Below are positions 23,644 to 34,010 of a stretch of DNA of 64,000 bases, piece by piece. Source of the stretch: Kitasatospora sp. NA04385 (GTDB lineage Bacteria; Actinomycetota; Actinomycetes; Streptomycetales; Streptomycetaceae); assembly GCF_013364235.1 (NCBI RefSeq), contig NZ_CP054919.1:1796740-1860739 (forward strand), read 5' to 3'. The first letter of the stretch is position 1; each line of letters begins with the position of its first letter. The notes below the pieces were generated by a model, which saw only the letters and a program-made list of their open reading frames with translations, did no database searches and had not been told where the DNA came from. The translations under genes and the position numbers were made by a program.

Positions 23644-26062
23644 TGGCGGACTCCCTGGCCCTGAGGATGAGTGCGTCGAGGCCTTCGAGTGCGGCCGGCA
23701 GGACCTGTCCGGCCTCCTCCCAGACGTCGGTGGTGCGGCCGTCCGCGTCGGGCAGGCGCAGCAGCAGCCCGTCGACCGTGGCGCGGCGGGCGGCCCGGTC
23801 GGCGGGGGTGCGGACGGCGCCGCTGCTCTGGAGGGACCGCAGGCAGTCGGGGCAGAGCCGGGCGGTCCTGGGGCTGAGGTCGACGGCGTCGAACCAGGCC
23901 GGGACCTTGCCTCCGGTGGCGGAGCCGTGCAGCGGGTTGGTGCGGCACAACTGCCGCTCGGTGCGGCCCTGGAGGGCGTCGAAGCCGGCCCGGGCTAGGG
24001 CGGTGGCGGCGGCCAGGTCGGACGGGTCGGCGTCGCGGCCGCCGTTCCCGCCGAGCAGGAGTTCGGCGGCGTCCAGGCAGTCCCAGGCGCGGGCCCGGCC
24101 GGGGGCGTCCTGGTCGACGGCGGCGAGCCGGACGGTGAGGGCGCGGGTGTCCTCGGCGGCCCAGGAGCGCAGTTGGCGGGCGGTGGGCCGGGCGGCGGTG
24201 CGGCGGGGGCCGGTGACGGCGTGCTGCGGCGGGGTCGGACCGGCCGCCCGGGCGTGCCGGGAGCGGATCACCGCCCGGGTGACGGCGATGGCGGCCCAGG
24301 CGAGCAGCAGCAGGAGGCCGAGCAGCATGGCGCCGAGCACGATGCCGCCGCCGAAGTCGTTGCTGAACAGCGGCGGCAGCTTGTTGCTGCGCAGTTCGGG
24401 CAGGGTGCGGCCGTCGGCGCTGTCGCCCTCCTCGCCGGTGGGCTCGGCGGCGGCCACCGCGTCCAGGACCCGGTTCAGCCGGTCCGGGATGCGGGTGTCG
24501 TCGGAGCCGCTCTCGCGGTCGGGGTAGCGCAGGTCGGCCTTCCGGAACCGGCTCTCGACGTCCGTCCCGGCGGGGGCGTACTCGGCGAGTTCGAGGTACC
24601 CGCGGACGGGGTCGACCTGCACGTACACGCCGTCCCGGCCGGTGTGCCGACGGACCTCGGCGAGCAGGATGTCGCCGTTGTCGGCGCTCTCGTCGTCGCT
24701 GTTGGAGGAGGTGAACAGCAGGTAGACCGGGGTCTTGGCGGCGAGGCCGGAGACCCGTTGCCGGACGGCCGCCAACTGCTCGGCGGTGAGCGGGTTGGGG
24801 GCGGAGGCGTCCTGGTAGATGCCGTCGGCGGTGAGCGCGGCGGCGGCCTCGGTGGCGCGGGCGTCCAGATCGGCCCGGGTGACGGTGAGGTCGGGATCGT
24901 CGATGGTCTGCGGGAAGACCTTGGGCGCGGCGAGCACCACGCCGAGCACGGAGGCCACCACGGCGAGCAGGGTCACCGCCAGCACGCTGCGGCGCAGCGG
25001 TCCGGCGGCCTTCGCGCCCGCCGTCTTCGCGCCCTTCGCCTTCGTGTCCTTCGCTCCTGCTGGGCCCTTCTTGAGCTGGGGCTTCGGGCCGGACTTGCTC
25101 AGGGTGACGGCGGTCCGTCCGCCCGGCCGAGCGGTGCGGCCGGGGACGGCGGTGCGGCCGGAGGGGGCGGGGGCGAAGGTGTCGCGGCGGCGGGAGAGGC
25201 GCAGGCCGAGGGCGAGCAGCAGGCCGGGGAGGAGCACCACGGCCAGGCCGAGCAGCAGGTTCTGGTTCTGCCGGTCGGTGGAGGAGATGTACGTCCGGGG
25301 GAAGTCGTCGTCGTGGTTCCGGTTCATCTCCAGGACCTCGGCGGCGACCCGGTCCTTGTCCTGGACGACCTTGTCGGCGAAGGCGGTGAACCGGGCGAGC
25401 GGACCGGCGTCGTAGGAGACCTTGTGGTTGGCGATCCGGGCCGCGTCCTCGGCGGGGAGGTCGACGCCGAACGCGGCGACGGTGACGCCGCCGTACTTCT
25501 CGACCAGCACGTACAGGCCGTCGGCGCCGAGGCGGTCGTGCACCTGGGCGAGCAGCGTCCGGTCCGCGTCGGGCAGCACCAGGACGTAGGTGGGCACGCC
25601 GGTGCGCTTCGCGACGGCGGCGAACTCGGGGGCGAGCGAACGGGGCACCTGGCGCGGCAGGTCGGCGGAGACGTAGACCGGGTCCTTGCGCAGCTCGGCG
25701 GCCAGCCGCTCGGACTGGGGGGCCTCGGCGGGCAACTGTCCGGAAACGGCCGGTGCGGTGGCGGTACCGGCGGTGGTCCCGGTCGGTGCAGCGGCGGTAC
25801 CGGTCGGTGCGGCAGCGGTTCCGGTCGGGGCGGTGGCGGTACCGGTCGGGGCGGTGGCGGTACCGGTGGGCGCGGTGGCCGTGCTGGTGGCGGTCGCGGA
25901 GGCACCGGGCGTGGTGCCGGGGTCGGCGGCGGAGGCGGCGGAGGCCGTGGCGGCGGTGCCGAGCAGGGCCAGGGCGGCGAGCACGGCGGCGGCCACCGGG
26001 ACGCCCGGGGCCGTCCGCGCCGTCGACCGTTCCCGGTCCGGTATCCGCCGATGTGTCCGCAT
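23633..26062 (-). CDS. Membrane protein with TPM-like repeat domains (two copies)
   Basis: 809 aa. Signal peptide ending near TASAASA, a Thr/Ala/Pro/Gly repeat linker, then a domain copy (DPVYVSADLP, GVPTYVLVLPDADR, LGADGLYVLV), a membrane helix, a basic linker, another helix, a second domain copy (DGIYQDASAP, KTPVYLLFTSS, TGRDGVYVQV), a third helix and a cytoplasmic tail with LCRTNPLHG and LCPDCLRSL. The Cys/His tail matches the downstream protein. The ATG at 26062 has GGGAGG. Function unknown; the pair may form one envelope complex. Confidence 0.75.
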   Translation of the reverse strand: MRTHRRIPDRERSTARTAPGVPVAAAVLAALALLGTAATASAASAADPGTTPGASATATSTATAPTGTATAPTGTATAPTGTAAAPTGTAAAPTGTTAGTATAPAVSGQLPAEAPQSERLAAELRKDPVYVSADLPRQVPRSLAPEFAAVAKRTGVPTYVLVLPDADRTLLAQVHDRLGADGLYVLVEKYGGVTVAAFGVDLPAEDAARIANHKVSYDAGPLARFTAFADKVVQDKDRVAAEVLEMNRNHDDDFPRTYISSTDRQNQNLLLGLAVVLLPGLLLALGLRLSRRRDTFAPAPSGRTAVPGRTARPGGRTAVTLSKSGPKPQLKKGPAGAKDTKAKGAKTAGAKAAGPLRRSVLAVTLLAVVASVLGVVLAAPKVFPQTIDDPDLTVTRADLDARATEAAAALTADGIYQDASAPNPLTAEQLAAVRQRVSGLAAKTPVYLLFTSSNSDDESADNGDILLAEVRRHTGRDGVYVQVDPVRGYLELAEYAPAGTDVESRFRKADLRYPDRESGSDDTRIPDRLNRVLDAVAAAEPTGEEGDSADGRTLPELRSNKLPPLFSNDFGGGIVLGAMLLGLLLLLAWAAIAVTRAVIRSRHARAAGPTPPQHAVTGPRRTAARPTARQLRSWAAEDTRALTVRLAAVDQDAPGRARAWDCLDAAELLLGGNGGRDADPSDLAAATALARAGFDALQGRTERQLCRTNPLHGSATGGKVPAWFDAVDLSPRTARLCPDCLRSLQSSGAVRTPADRAARRATVDGLLLRLPDADGRTTDVWEEAGQVLPAALEGLDALILRARESASVQ
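25775..25879. repeat. Coding 21-bp tandem repeat, five units
   Basis: Units begin at 25775, 25796, 25817, 25838 and 25859, based on GGTACCGGTCGGGGCGGTGG. They encode a seven-residue repeat, TATAPTG or TAAAPTG, in the linker just after the signal peptide of the 809-aa membrane protein. Unit number is likely to vary between strains. Confidence 0.9.
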
Positions 26063-26198
26063 GGGTGCCTCCCGGGTGGTTCGGCCGGTCACTTTACCCG
26101 CGCTTGATGGGGACGAGAACCGGCCGGTGACGGTTCCGGGTGGTTGGATCGGGGCGGCGGCGTCGCCACGGGGGCCGCCGGACGGAGGGACGAGGACG

Positions 26199-28706
<2,508 letters not shown>

Positions 28707-28712
28707 CGCCGC

Positions 28713-28740
28713 GTCGGTGTCGGTGTCGGTGTCAGTGTCG
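28713..28740. repeat. Hexamer repeats leading into the 14-bp array
   Basis: GTCGGT units, one with GTCAGT, start 7 bases after the UvrA-like stop and grade into the 14-bp array. They share the GGTGTC word with it, so may be its seed. Confidence 0.7.
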
Positions 28741-29118
28741 GTGTCGTGACATCTGTGCCGTGACACCTGTGTCGTGGCGTTGGTGTCACGGCGTTGGTGT
28801 CACGGCATTGGTGTCACGGCATTGGTGTCACGGCATTGGTGTCACGACACAGGTGTTGTGACACGGATGTCGCGGCATGGGTGTCGTGACATCCGTGCCG
28901 CCTCACCGATGTCGCATCATCGATGCCGCGACATGGGTGTCGCAGCACGAGTGTCGCGACATCGACGTCACGGCACGGGTGTCACCTCATCGATGCCGCG
29001 TCATTGGTGCTGCGCCATTGGTGCTGCGTCATAGGTGCTACGCCATCGATGTGCCGACACGGATGACCCAACATCGGTGCACCATCACCGATGACCCATC
29101 ACTGACGACCCGTCACCG
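28741..29118. repeat. Array 1: 27 palindromic units of 14 bp
   Basis: Head-to-tail 14-bp units with consensus RTGTCRCGRCAYGG; the first 12 bases form a palindrome around TGTCGCGACA. Units 5-7 (28797-28838) are identical (GTGTCACGGCATTG); units from about 19 on decay. It fills the gap between the UvrA-like and HEAT-like genes. All frames are partly open, but there is no ribosome-binding site and a 14-bp period gives a frame-independent 14-residue repeat, so I treat it as non-coding. About 200 bases after the array hold no recognised motif. Confidence 0.93.
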
Positions 29119-29335
29119 ACCGTCGCCGTGACCTGCGCCCGAAGCAGTCGAGCGGCGACGGTCGGCGACGGCGCCGATCCCTTCCGTGACGCTCCATCAC
29201 TCCTCCGCATCACCTCGGCAAAGTTTTCGCCCACGGCTGGAAATCCACACGACAGCGCGGCGGTCCCGGCCGAGAATGACAGCCGATCTTCACGGGGTAC
29301 GACTTCACTGGGCACTACGGAGTACGGGGGAGCAC

Positions 29336-30181
29336 ATGACCACGGAAATGCCACTGACGGAGCTGGACGCCGCGCTGTGGGAGGGGCTGGAGACCGCGCA
29401 CTGGTCGAGCCCGGCGACGATGGTGCCCAGGGTGCTGCGCCGGCTGGCCCTGGCCGGTCCGGACGCCTCCGCCGAGGACTGCGAACTGCTGCACTGTCTG
29501 GTTCCCGAGCCCGGTCGGCCCGCGCCGTCCGCCGCCCACGTGGCGCTGCCGTTCCTGCTCGAACTCGCGACCGACCCGGGGATGGGCGCCACCCGCGTCC
29601 CGCTGACCGTCCTGCTGGCGCGTCTGCTGCACACCGCCGCCGACCTGCCCGAGCGGTACCGCTCCGGCGCCCTGCCGCTGCTGGCCGACCCGGACCCGGC
29701 GGTCCGCCGCGCCGCGCTCCCGCTGGCCCCGGACCCGGCCACGCTGCTCGGCCTGTGGCGCACCGAGAGCGAACCGTCCGTCCGGCTGTCTCTGCTGCGC
29801 GCCCTGGCCGCCACCGGCACCACCGGCGCCCGCGCCGTCCTCGCCGAGACGCTCACCGAGGAGCACCCGGCGCTGTACGTCGCCGCCGTGCACGCGTCCG
29901 CCGCGTTCGACGCCGACCTGCCGGTGCGTCACCTCGACCGGCTGCTGATCCTGCTCACCGATCCGGCGCTGCGCCCTCTCTTCGAGAACGTCTGGTACAC
30001 CCCGCACCGCCCCGGTCCGCTGACCCGCGAACACCTGCTCTGGTCCACCTACGGGCTGCTGGCGCACCGCCCCGACCTGCAGGGCGCCTTCCCCGGCGAG
30101 TTGCTCGCCGCGGCCGACCGCGCCGACGACGAGGCGCTGCGCCGCGAGGCCGTACTGCTGGCCCGGCACCACGCGGGCTGA
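29336..30181 (+). CDS. HEAT-repeat-like protein
   Basis: 281 aa, almost all helix pairs with HEAT-type spacing: SAAHVALPFLLELATDPG, YRSGALPLLADPDPAVRRAA, EPSVRLSLLRALAATGTTGA. No catalytic motif or signal. The ATG at 29336 has GGGGGAG close before it; upstream in-frame starts lack a site. Probably a cytoplasmic scaffold protein; function unknown. Confidence 0.78.
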   Translation: MTTEMPLTELDAALWEGLETAHWSSPATMVPRVLRRLALAGPDASAEDCELLHCLVPEPGRPAPSAAHVALPFLLELATDPGMGATRVPLTVLLARLLHTAADLPERYRSGALPLLADPDPAVRRAALPLAPDPATLLGLWRTESEPSVRLSLLRALAATGTTGARAVLAETLTEEHPALYVAAVHASAAFDADLPVRHLDRLLILLTDPALRPLFENVWYTPHRPGPLTREHLLWSTYGLLAHRPDLQGAFPGELLAAADRADDEALRREAVLLARHHAG

Positions 30182-30265
30182 CACCTCCGCCTTCCGTCCC
30201 CGTCCCCGCGCGCCGTCTCTCCGCAGGGCAAGACAGGGCAAGACAGGGCCGAGCCGGGCCGGGCC

Positions 30266-30631
30266 TCAGCCCTCGGTGGCGCCCCTGGCCGCACCGGCCA
30301 GGGCCGCGCGGAGTCGGGTGAGCCGAGCGATCTCGGCGTCCAGCGCGGCCAGTCGGCGCCGGACGACGGGGCCGCCGCTGCCGCCCCGGCAGCGGCGGGC
30401 CGGGTCGGCGACCAGCAGGTCGAAGGACTCGGCGTGGCCGCGCAGGTCCTCGATGGTGAGGCCGAGGGAGAGCAGTTCGCGGATCACCCGAATCCGGGCC
30501 ACGTCGGTGCCGTCGTAGACCCGCTGGCCGCTGGACGTGCGGACGGGGGGCGGCATCAGGCCGCGCTGCTCGTACAGGCGCAGTGCCCTGGGCGTGGCTC
30601 CGGCGGCGGCCGCCGCGTCCCCGATCCGCAT
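30266..30631 (-). CDS. MerR-family regulator of the adjacent oxidoreductase
   Basis: 121 aa with MRIGDAAAAAGATPRALRLY and the EQRGLMPP wing, then a dimer helix ending LTRLRAALAGA. Length and lack of conserved metal Cys fit a SoxR- or TipA-like one-component activator. It lies downstream of a quinone oxidoreductase on the same strand whose promoter has the long spacer and palindrome typical of MerR control. GGAGGA lies 10 bases before the ATG. Confidence 0.9.
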   Translation of the reverse strand: MRIGDAAAAAGATPRALRLYEQRGLMPPPVRTSSGQRVYDGTDVARIRVIRELLSLGLTIEDLRGHAESFDLLVADPARRCRGGSGGPVVRRRLAALDAEIARLTRLRAALAGAARGATEG

Positions 30632-30713
30632 GTCCGTCACGTCCTCCCCGCTGGCCGGTGCTCGGTCGAACCACCGGGGCGGGACGGGCATTCCCCGGTC
30701 CGGGCCGGGGTTG

Positions 30714-30833
30714 CCCGTTACGGCTCCGCCCGTTGGGGTTCTGCCCGTTGGGGTTCTGCCCGTTGGGGTTCCACCCGCGACGGCTCCGCCTGTACCGACT
30801 CCACGCGTGACGGCTCCGCCCGCTACAGCTCGA
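30714..30833. repeat. Eight 15-bp tandem units at the oxidoreductase 3-prime end
   Basis: Units such as CCCGTTGGGGTTCTG (30729, 30744) and CCCGCGACGGCTCCG (30774) repeat every 15 bases and run into the stop codon of the quinone oxidoreductase (30823-30825), in the gap before merR. Confidence 0.82.
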
Positions 30834-31872
30834 CCAGGACCGCGCCGAAGTGCCGACCCTCGATCAGTTCCTGGAACGCCTGCGGGGCTCGTTCCAGCCC
30901 GGCCACCTTGACGTGCGGGAAGGTGATCTCGCCGGAGCGCAGCCAGTCCCCGAAGCGCGGCAGCCACTCGGCGACCGCCTCCGCGTACCCGGCGTTCGAG
31001 TACCCGGCCAGCCGCACGCCCTTGACGATGACCTGGAAGGCGTCCAGGCGCAGCGGGGTGGCGGCCCCCGGGACGTCGCCGAACTGCTCGGAGAGCACGC
31101 CGACCAGGGCGACGCGGGCGCCGGGGCGGGCGGCGGCGAGGGCGGCCTCGGCCTGGTGTCCGCCGACGGTGTCGAGCAGCACGTCGATGCCGTCGGGGGC
31201 GGCCTCGGCGAGCTGCCGGGCGAACCGTTCGGCGCGACCCGGGCCGCCCGCAGTGCCGTCGGCCGTCCGTTCGTCCACCAGGACGGCGTCGTAGCCGAGT
31301 TCGCGCAGCCGCTCGGCCTTGGCCGGGGAGCCGGTGGTGCCCAGGACGGTGCGCGCGCCGAGCAGTCTGGCGATCTGGCCGGCCATCGTGCCGACGGCTC
31401 CGGCGGCGCCGGTGATCAGGACGGTGTCGCCGGGTGCGACGGGTGCGGTGCGGGTCAGCGCGCCGTAACCGATCGCGCCGGGCGAGAGCTGGGCGGCCGG
31501 GTCGGTCAACTTCTCTTCCAGCGGGGTCAGTTCGGCCGGATCGGCGACCGCGTACTCCCGCCAGCCCTGGAAGTGGGAGACCAGGTCGCCGGGGCGCAGC
31601 CCGCTGTCCGCCGGGGCGTGCAGCACCTCCCCGACGGCGGGTCCGAACAGGGTGTCGCCGGGCTCGACCGACGGGATCGGCGTGCCGGGCGGGGTGTCGC
31701 CGAGCAGGGTGGCCAGGCCCGGGTAGAGCAGGAACCACCGGTTGCGCAGCAGTACCCGGCCCTCGGCGGGCTCCGGTGCGGGCACCTCGGCCACGGTCAG
31801 GTCGGCGGCGACCGGACGGCCCTGCGGGCGGCGGGCGAGTCGGACCTCGCGGACTGTTCCGGGCAGACTCAT
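30823..31872 (-). CDS. Zinc-independent quinone/enone oxidoreductase (MDR family)
   Basis: 349 aa NADPH-dependent reductase of the leukotriene-B4-dehydrogenase/PTGR-like MDR group. Typical parts: LLRNRWFLLYPGLATLLG near the N-terminus, nucleotide motif VLITGAAGAVGTMAGQIARL, and VLLDTVGGHQAEAALAA. GAGGAG precedes the ATG at 31872. It likely detoxifies quinones or unsaturated carbonyls, fitting control by the neighbouring MerR. Confidence 0.9.
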   Translation of the reverse strand: MSLPGTVREVRLARRPQGRPVAADLTVAEVPAPEPAEGRVLLRNRWFLLYPGLATLLGDTPPGTPIPSVEPGDTLFGPAVGEVLHAPADSGLRPGDLVSHFQGWREYAVADPAELTPLEEKLTDPAAQLSPGAIGYGALTRTAPVAPGDTVLITGAAGAVGTMAGQIARLLGARTVLGTTGSPAKAERLRELGYDAVLVDERTADGTAGGPGRAERFARQLAEAAPDGIDVLLDTVGGHQAEAALAAARPGARVALVGVLSEQFGDVPGAATPLRLDAFQVIVKGVRLAGYSNAGYAEAVAEWLPRFGDWLRSGEITFPHVKVAGLERAPQAFQELIEGRHFGAVLVEL

Positions 31873-31943
31873 GACGGCTCCTCGGTCCTCGGGGGGGTGC
31901 CGGGCGCGGCTCGAACGGCGGCGCCGGGCGGGAAGTTCCGGAA

Positions 31944-31974
31944 CGCTAGCCCCTGACCCGCGGGTCAGGGTCAA
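31944..31974 (-). promoter_or_regulatory. MerR-type promoter with 20-bp palindrome
   Basis: On the minus strand TTGACC (-35) and CTAGCG (-10) are separated by 19 bases. The spacer region is covered by CCCTGACCCGCGGGTCAGGG (31951-31970), a perfect 20-bp palindrome. Over-long spacers with a central palindrome are the hallmark of MerR-activated promoters. Confidence 0.85.
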
Positions 31975-32008
31975 GTGACGCGGCCGGACGACGGGAACGG
32001 AGCGGGAG

Positions 32009-32527
32009 ATGGACGTACGGGTGCGCACCGGGGTGCCGGGGGACGCTGCCGGGCTGGTGCGGCTGGCCGGGCAGGTCGAGCACTGGTTCGGGCCGATGGT
32101 CGACGACCCCGGTTTCCACACCGCCGTCGCGGAGCAACTCGCCTGCGGCAGCACACTGGTGGCCTTCGACGGCACAGGCAGTACGGGCAGCAGTCCGGGC
32201 AGCAGTCCGGACGACGCGGGAGGCGGCGGCGTCCTGCTGGGCGGTCTGCTGGTGGGCCACCACCCGCCGGTGTGCCACCTGCACTGGCTGGTGGTGGACG
32301 ACCGGGCCCGTGGGCTGGGCCTGGGCCGGGCCCTGGTCGCCGAGGCGCTGGCCCGCCGCCCGGCCGGGGTGCGGACGGTCGAGGTGGTGACCTTCGGCGC
32401 GGACCACCCCGGCGCGGTGGCCAGCGGCGCCCGGGTGTTCTACGAGCGCCTGGGCTTCTCCCCCGCCGAGGCCACCGACCCGGGCCCGGAGGGCGGTTCG
32501 CGCCAGGTGTACCGGCGCGCGCTCTGA
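32009..32527 (+). CDS. GNAT-family acetyltransferase
   Basis: 172 aa. The acetyl-CoA site is visible as LHWLVVDDRARGLGLGRALV, with VFYERLGFSP near the end. A Ser/Gly-rich loop (about 55-70) interrupts the N-terminal half. GGAGCGGGAG precedes the ATG. Divergent from the oxidoreductase, so it may feel the same MerR promoter region. Substrate unknown. Confidence 0.87.
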   Translation: MDVRVRTGVPGDAAGLVRLAGQVEHWFGPMVDDPGFHTAVAEQLACGSTLVAFDGTGSTGSSPGSSPDDAGGGGVLLGGLLVGHHPPVCHLHWLVVDDRARGLGLGRALVAEALARRPAGVRTVEVVTFGADHPGAVASGARVFYERLGFSPAEATDPGPEGGSRQVYRRAL

Positions 32528-32654
32528 CGGGACCGCGCCGCCGCGCCACCGAAAACTGACGCGGCGTCAACCTCTCGGCGCGGCACCGCACTCCGGCCCG
32601 GCGCGCGGCCTAGGGTGGGCCCGCCGAGAGCCGTCGCCGCAGGATGGAGCCGAG

Positions 32655-33086
32655 ATGACCGGGGCCGCCGTTCCCCCGCCGCCGCAGGTGTGGCCGAGCC
32701 TACGGGCGCGGGACGCCCGGGCGTTGATCGCCTTCCTGGTCGAGGCGTTCGGCTTCGAGGCGACCGCCGTGTACGCGGACGGCGACCGCGTCCAGCACGC
32801 GCAGCTGTCCTGGCCGCCGGGCGGTGGCGTCATGCTGGGTTCGGCGCCCGCGGAGGACGGCCCCGGCGCGTCCGACGACCCGTGGCCGCTGCGTCCGGGC
32901 ACCTTCGGCGCGTACGTGGTCACCGACGATCCGGACGGGCTGTACCGGCGGGCCGTCGCGGCGGGCGCCGAGGTCACCGCGGGGCTGCACGAGACGGACT
33001 ACGGCTCGCGGGACTTCGCGGTCCGCGACCCGGAGGGGAACCGGTGGTCCTTCGGCACGTACCGCGGCGAGCCGCGCCGCGCGTGA
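32655..33086 (+). CDS. Single-domain VOC (glyoxalase-like) protein
   Basis: 143 aa with paired beta-alpha-beta modules: PSLRARDARALIAFLVEAFG, and the C-terminal strand set RDFAVRDPEGNRWSFGTY. Similar small proteins act in drug or aldehyde resistance, or as subunits of larger enzymes. No substrate can be named. The stop is followed at once by 12-bp repeats that repeat TGA. Confidence 0.85.
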   Translation: MTGAAVPPPPQVWPSLRARDARALIAFLVEAFGFEATAVYADGDRVQHAQLSWPPGGGVMLGSAPAEDGPGASDDPWPLRPGTFGAYVVTDDPDGLYRRAVAAGAEVTAGLHETDYGSRDFAVRDPEGNRWSFGTYRGEPRRA

Positions 33087-33171
33087 CCGGCCCGTGAAGC
33101 GGCCCGTGAACCGGCCCGTTGACCGTCACACGGTGACCGGCCCGTTGACCGGCCCGTTGACCGGCCCGATG
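33084..33171. repeat. 12-bp tandem repeats at the VOC stop codon
   Basis: Units based on GACCGGCCCGTT or TGAACCGGCCCG run from the VOC stop codon (33084) to 33171, interrupted once by GTCACACGGT. The first three units each start with TGA. Confidence 0.82.
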
Positions 33172-33197
33172 TCGGTCCCTGCTGGCAGGCTGGCCCG

Positions 33198-33764
33198 ATG
33201 AGCGAAGAACCCACCGGCACCACCTCTCCGCAGAACTTCTCCCCCGCCTGGTCCGACGCCGTCGGTCGGACCGATCCCCCGCTGGTCGGCGACGAGCGGG
33301 AGATCCTGCTGTCGTACCTCGAGTTCCACCGCGAGACCTTCGCGCTGAAGTGCGCGGGCGTCCCGACCGGCCGGCTCTCGGAGTTCCTGGTGCCGCCGTC
33401 CGGGCTGACCCTGCACGGCCTGGTCCGGCACCTGGCCGGGGTGGAGCAGTGGTGGCTGCAGATCCAGTTCACCGGGGACGAGTCCCGTCCGGTGCTGTAC
33501 TACTCGGACGACGACCCCGACCAGGACTTCGAGCGCCTCGACGGGGACTTCGACCAGGCCTTCGCCACCTGGCGCGCCCAGGTCGAGATCTCCCGCCGGA
33601 TCGTCGCCGACACCCCCTCGCTGGACGCCACCGGCGTCCACAAGGCCACCGGGCAGCCGGTCTCGCTGCGCCGGATCCTGGTGCACATGCTCGCCGAGTA
33701 CGCCCGCCACAACGGGCACGCGGACCTGCTGCGCGAGCGCATCGACGGCGTCACCGGCTACTGA
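33198..33764 (+). CDS. DinB-family (DUF664) protein
   Basis: 188 aa four-helix-bundle protein of the DinB/YfiT superfamily. The likely metal ligands are the His in GLVRHLAGVEQWW and the pair in HMLAEYARHNGHADLLRE. Actinobacterial members include mycothiol- and bacillithiol-dependent transferases. A CAGGCT word lies 6 bases before the ATG and no strong ribosome-binding site is present. Confidence 0.88.
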   Translation: MSEEPTGTTSPQNFSPAWSDAVGRTDPPLVGDEREILLSYLEFHRETFALKCAGVPTGRLSEFLVPPSGLTLHGLVRHLAGVEQWWLQIQFTGDESRPVLYYSDDDPDQDFERLDGDFDQAFATWRAQVEISRRIVADTPSLDATGVHKATGQPVSLRRILVHMLAEYARHNGHADLLRERIDGVTGY

Positions 33765-33856
33765 TCCGGCCACCGGCGCCGCCGCCCGACGTTTCCCACC
33801 GCCCGGTGTTGCCCGCCGCCCGGCGTTCCCCGCTGCCGTCCGGGGTGCGCCGGGCG

Positions 33857-33862
33857 TAGCCT
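33857..33862 (+). promoter_or_regulatory. Putative -10 element for a leaderless transcript
   Basis: TAGCCT lies 7 bases before a GTG at 33870. A transcript starting at that GTG would first translate a 46-codon ORF whose stop overlaps the oxygenase start. Confidence 0.45.
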
Positions 33863-33869
33863 TGAACGG

Positions 33870-34010
33870 GTGCCCTTCCCCGTCGGCCGCCGCCGCGCGG
33901 GCCTGCTCCGCGCCACGGGCCTGCTCCGCCCCGCGCCACGAGCCCGCCCGTCCGCCCCGGCCGGCTCCGTCCCGTTCCCCGTCGCCACCCCCGCGGACGC
34001 ACCCCCATGA
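33870..34010 (+). CDS. Leaderless small ORF coupled to the oxygenase gene
   Basis: 46 codons, GTG to TGA, rich in Pro, Ala and Arg (VPFPVGRRRAGLLRATGLLR). Its stop overlaps the ATG of the next gene as ATGA. That gene has no ribosome-binding site, so this small ORF probably brings ribosomes to it. Whether the peptide itself has a function is unknown; a chance open frame is the alternative. Confidence 0.45.
   Translation: MPFPVGRRRAGLLRATGLLRPAPRARPSAPAGSVPFPVATPADAPP

Noticed and set aside
28741..29118. CRISPR array
   Set aside because: Units are contiguous 14-mers with no spacers and no cas genes nearby.
28774..29131. Open frames over array 1 encoding MSRH- and HGTDV-like repeats
   Set aside because: A 14-bp unit without many stops gives open 14-residue repeats in all frames; there is no ribosome-binding site.
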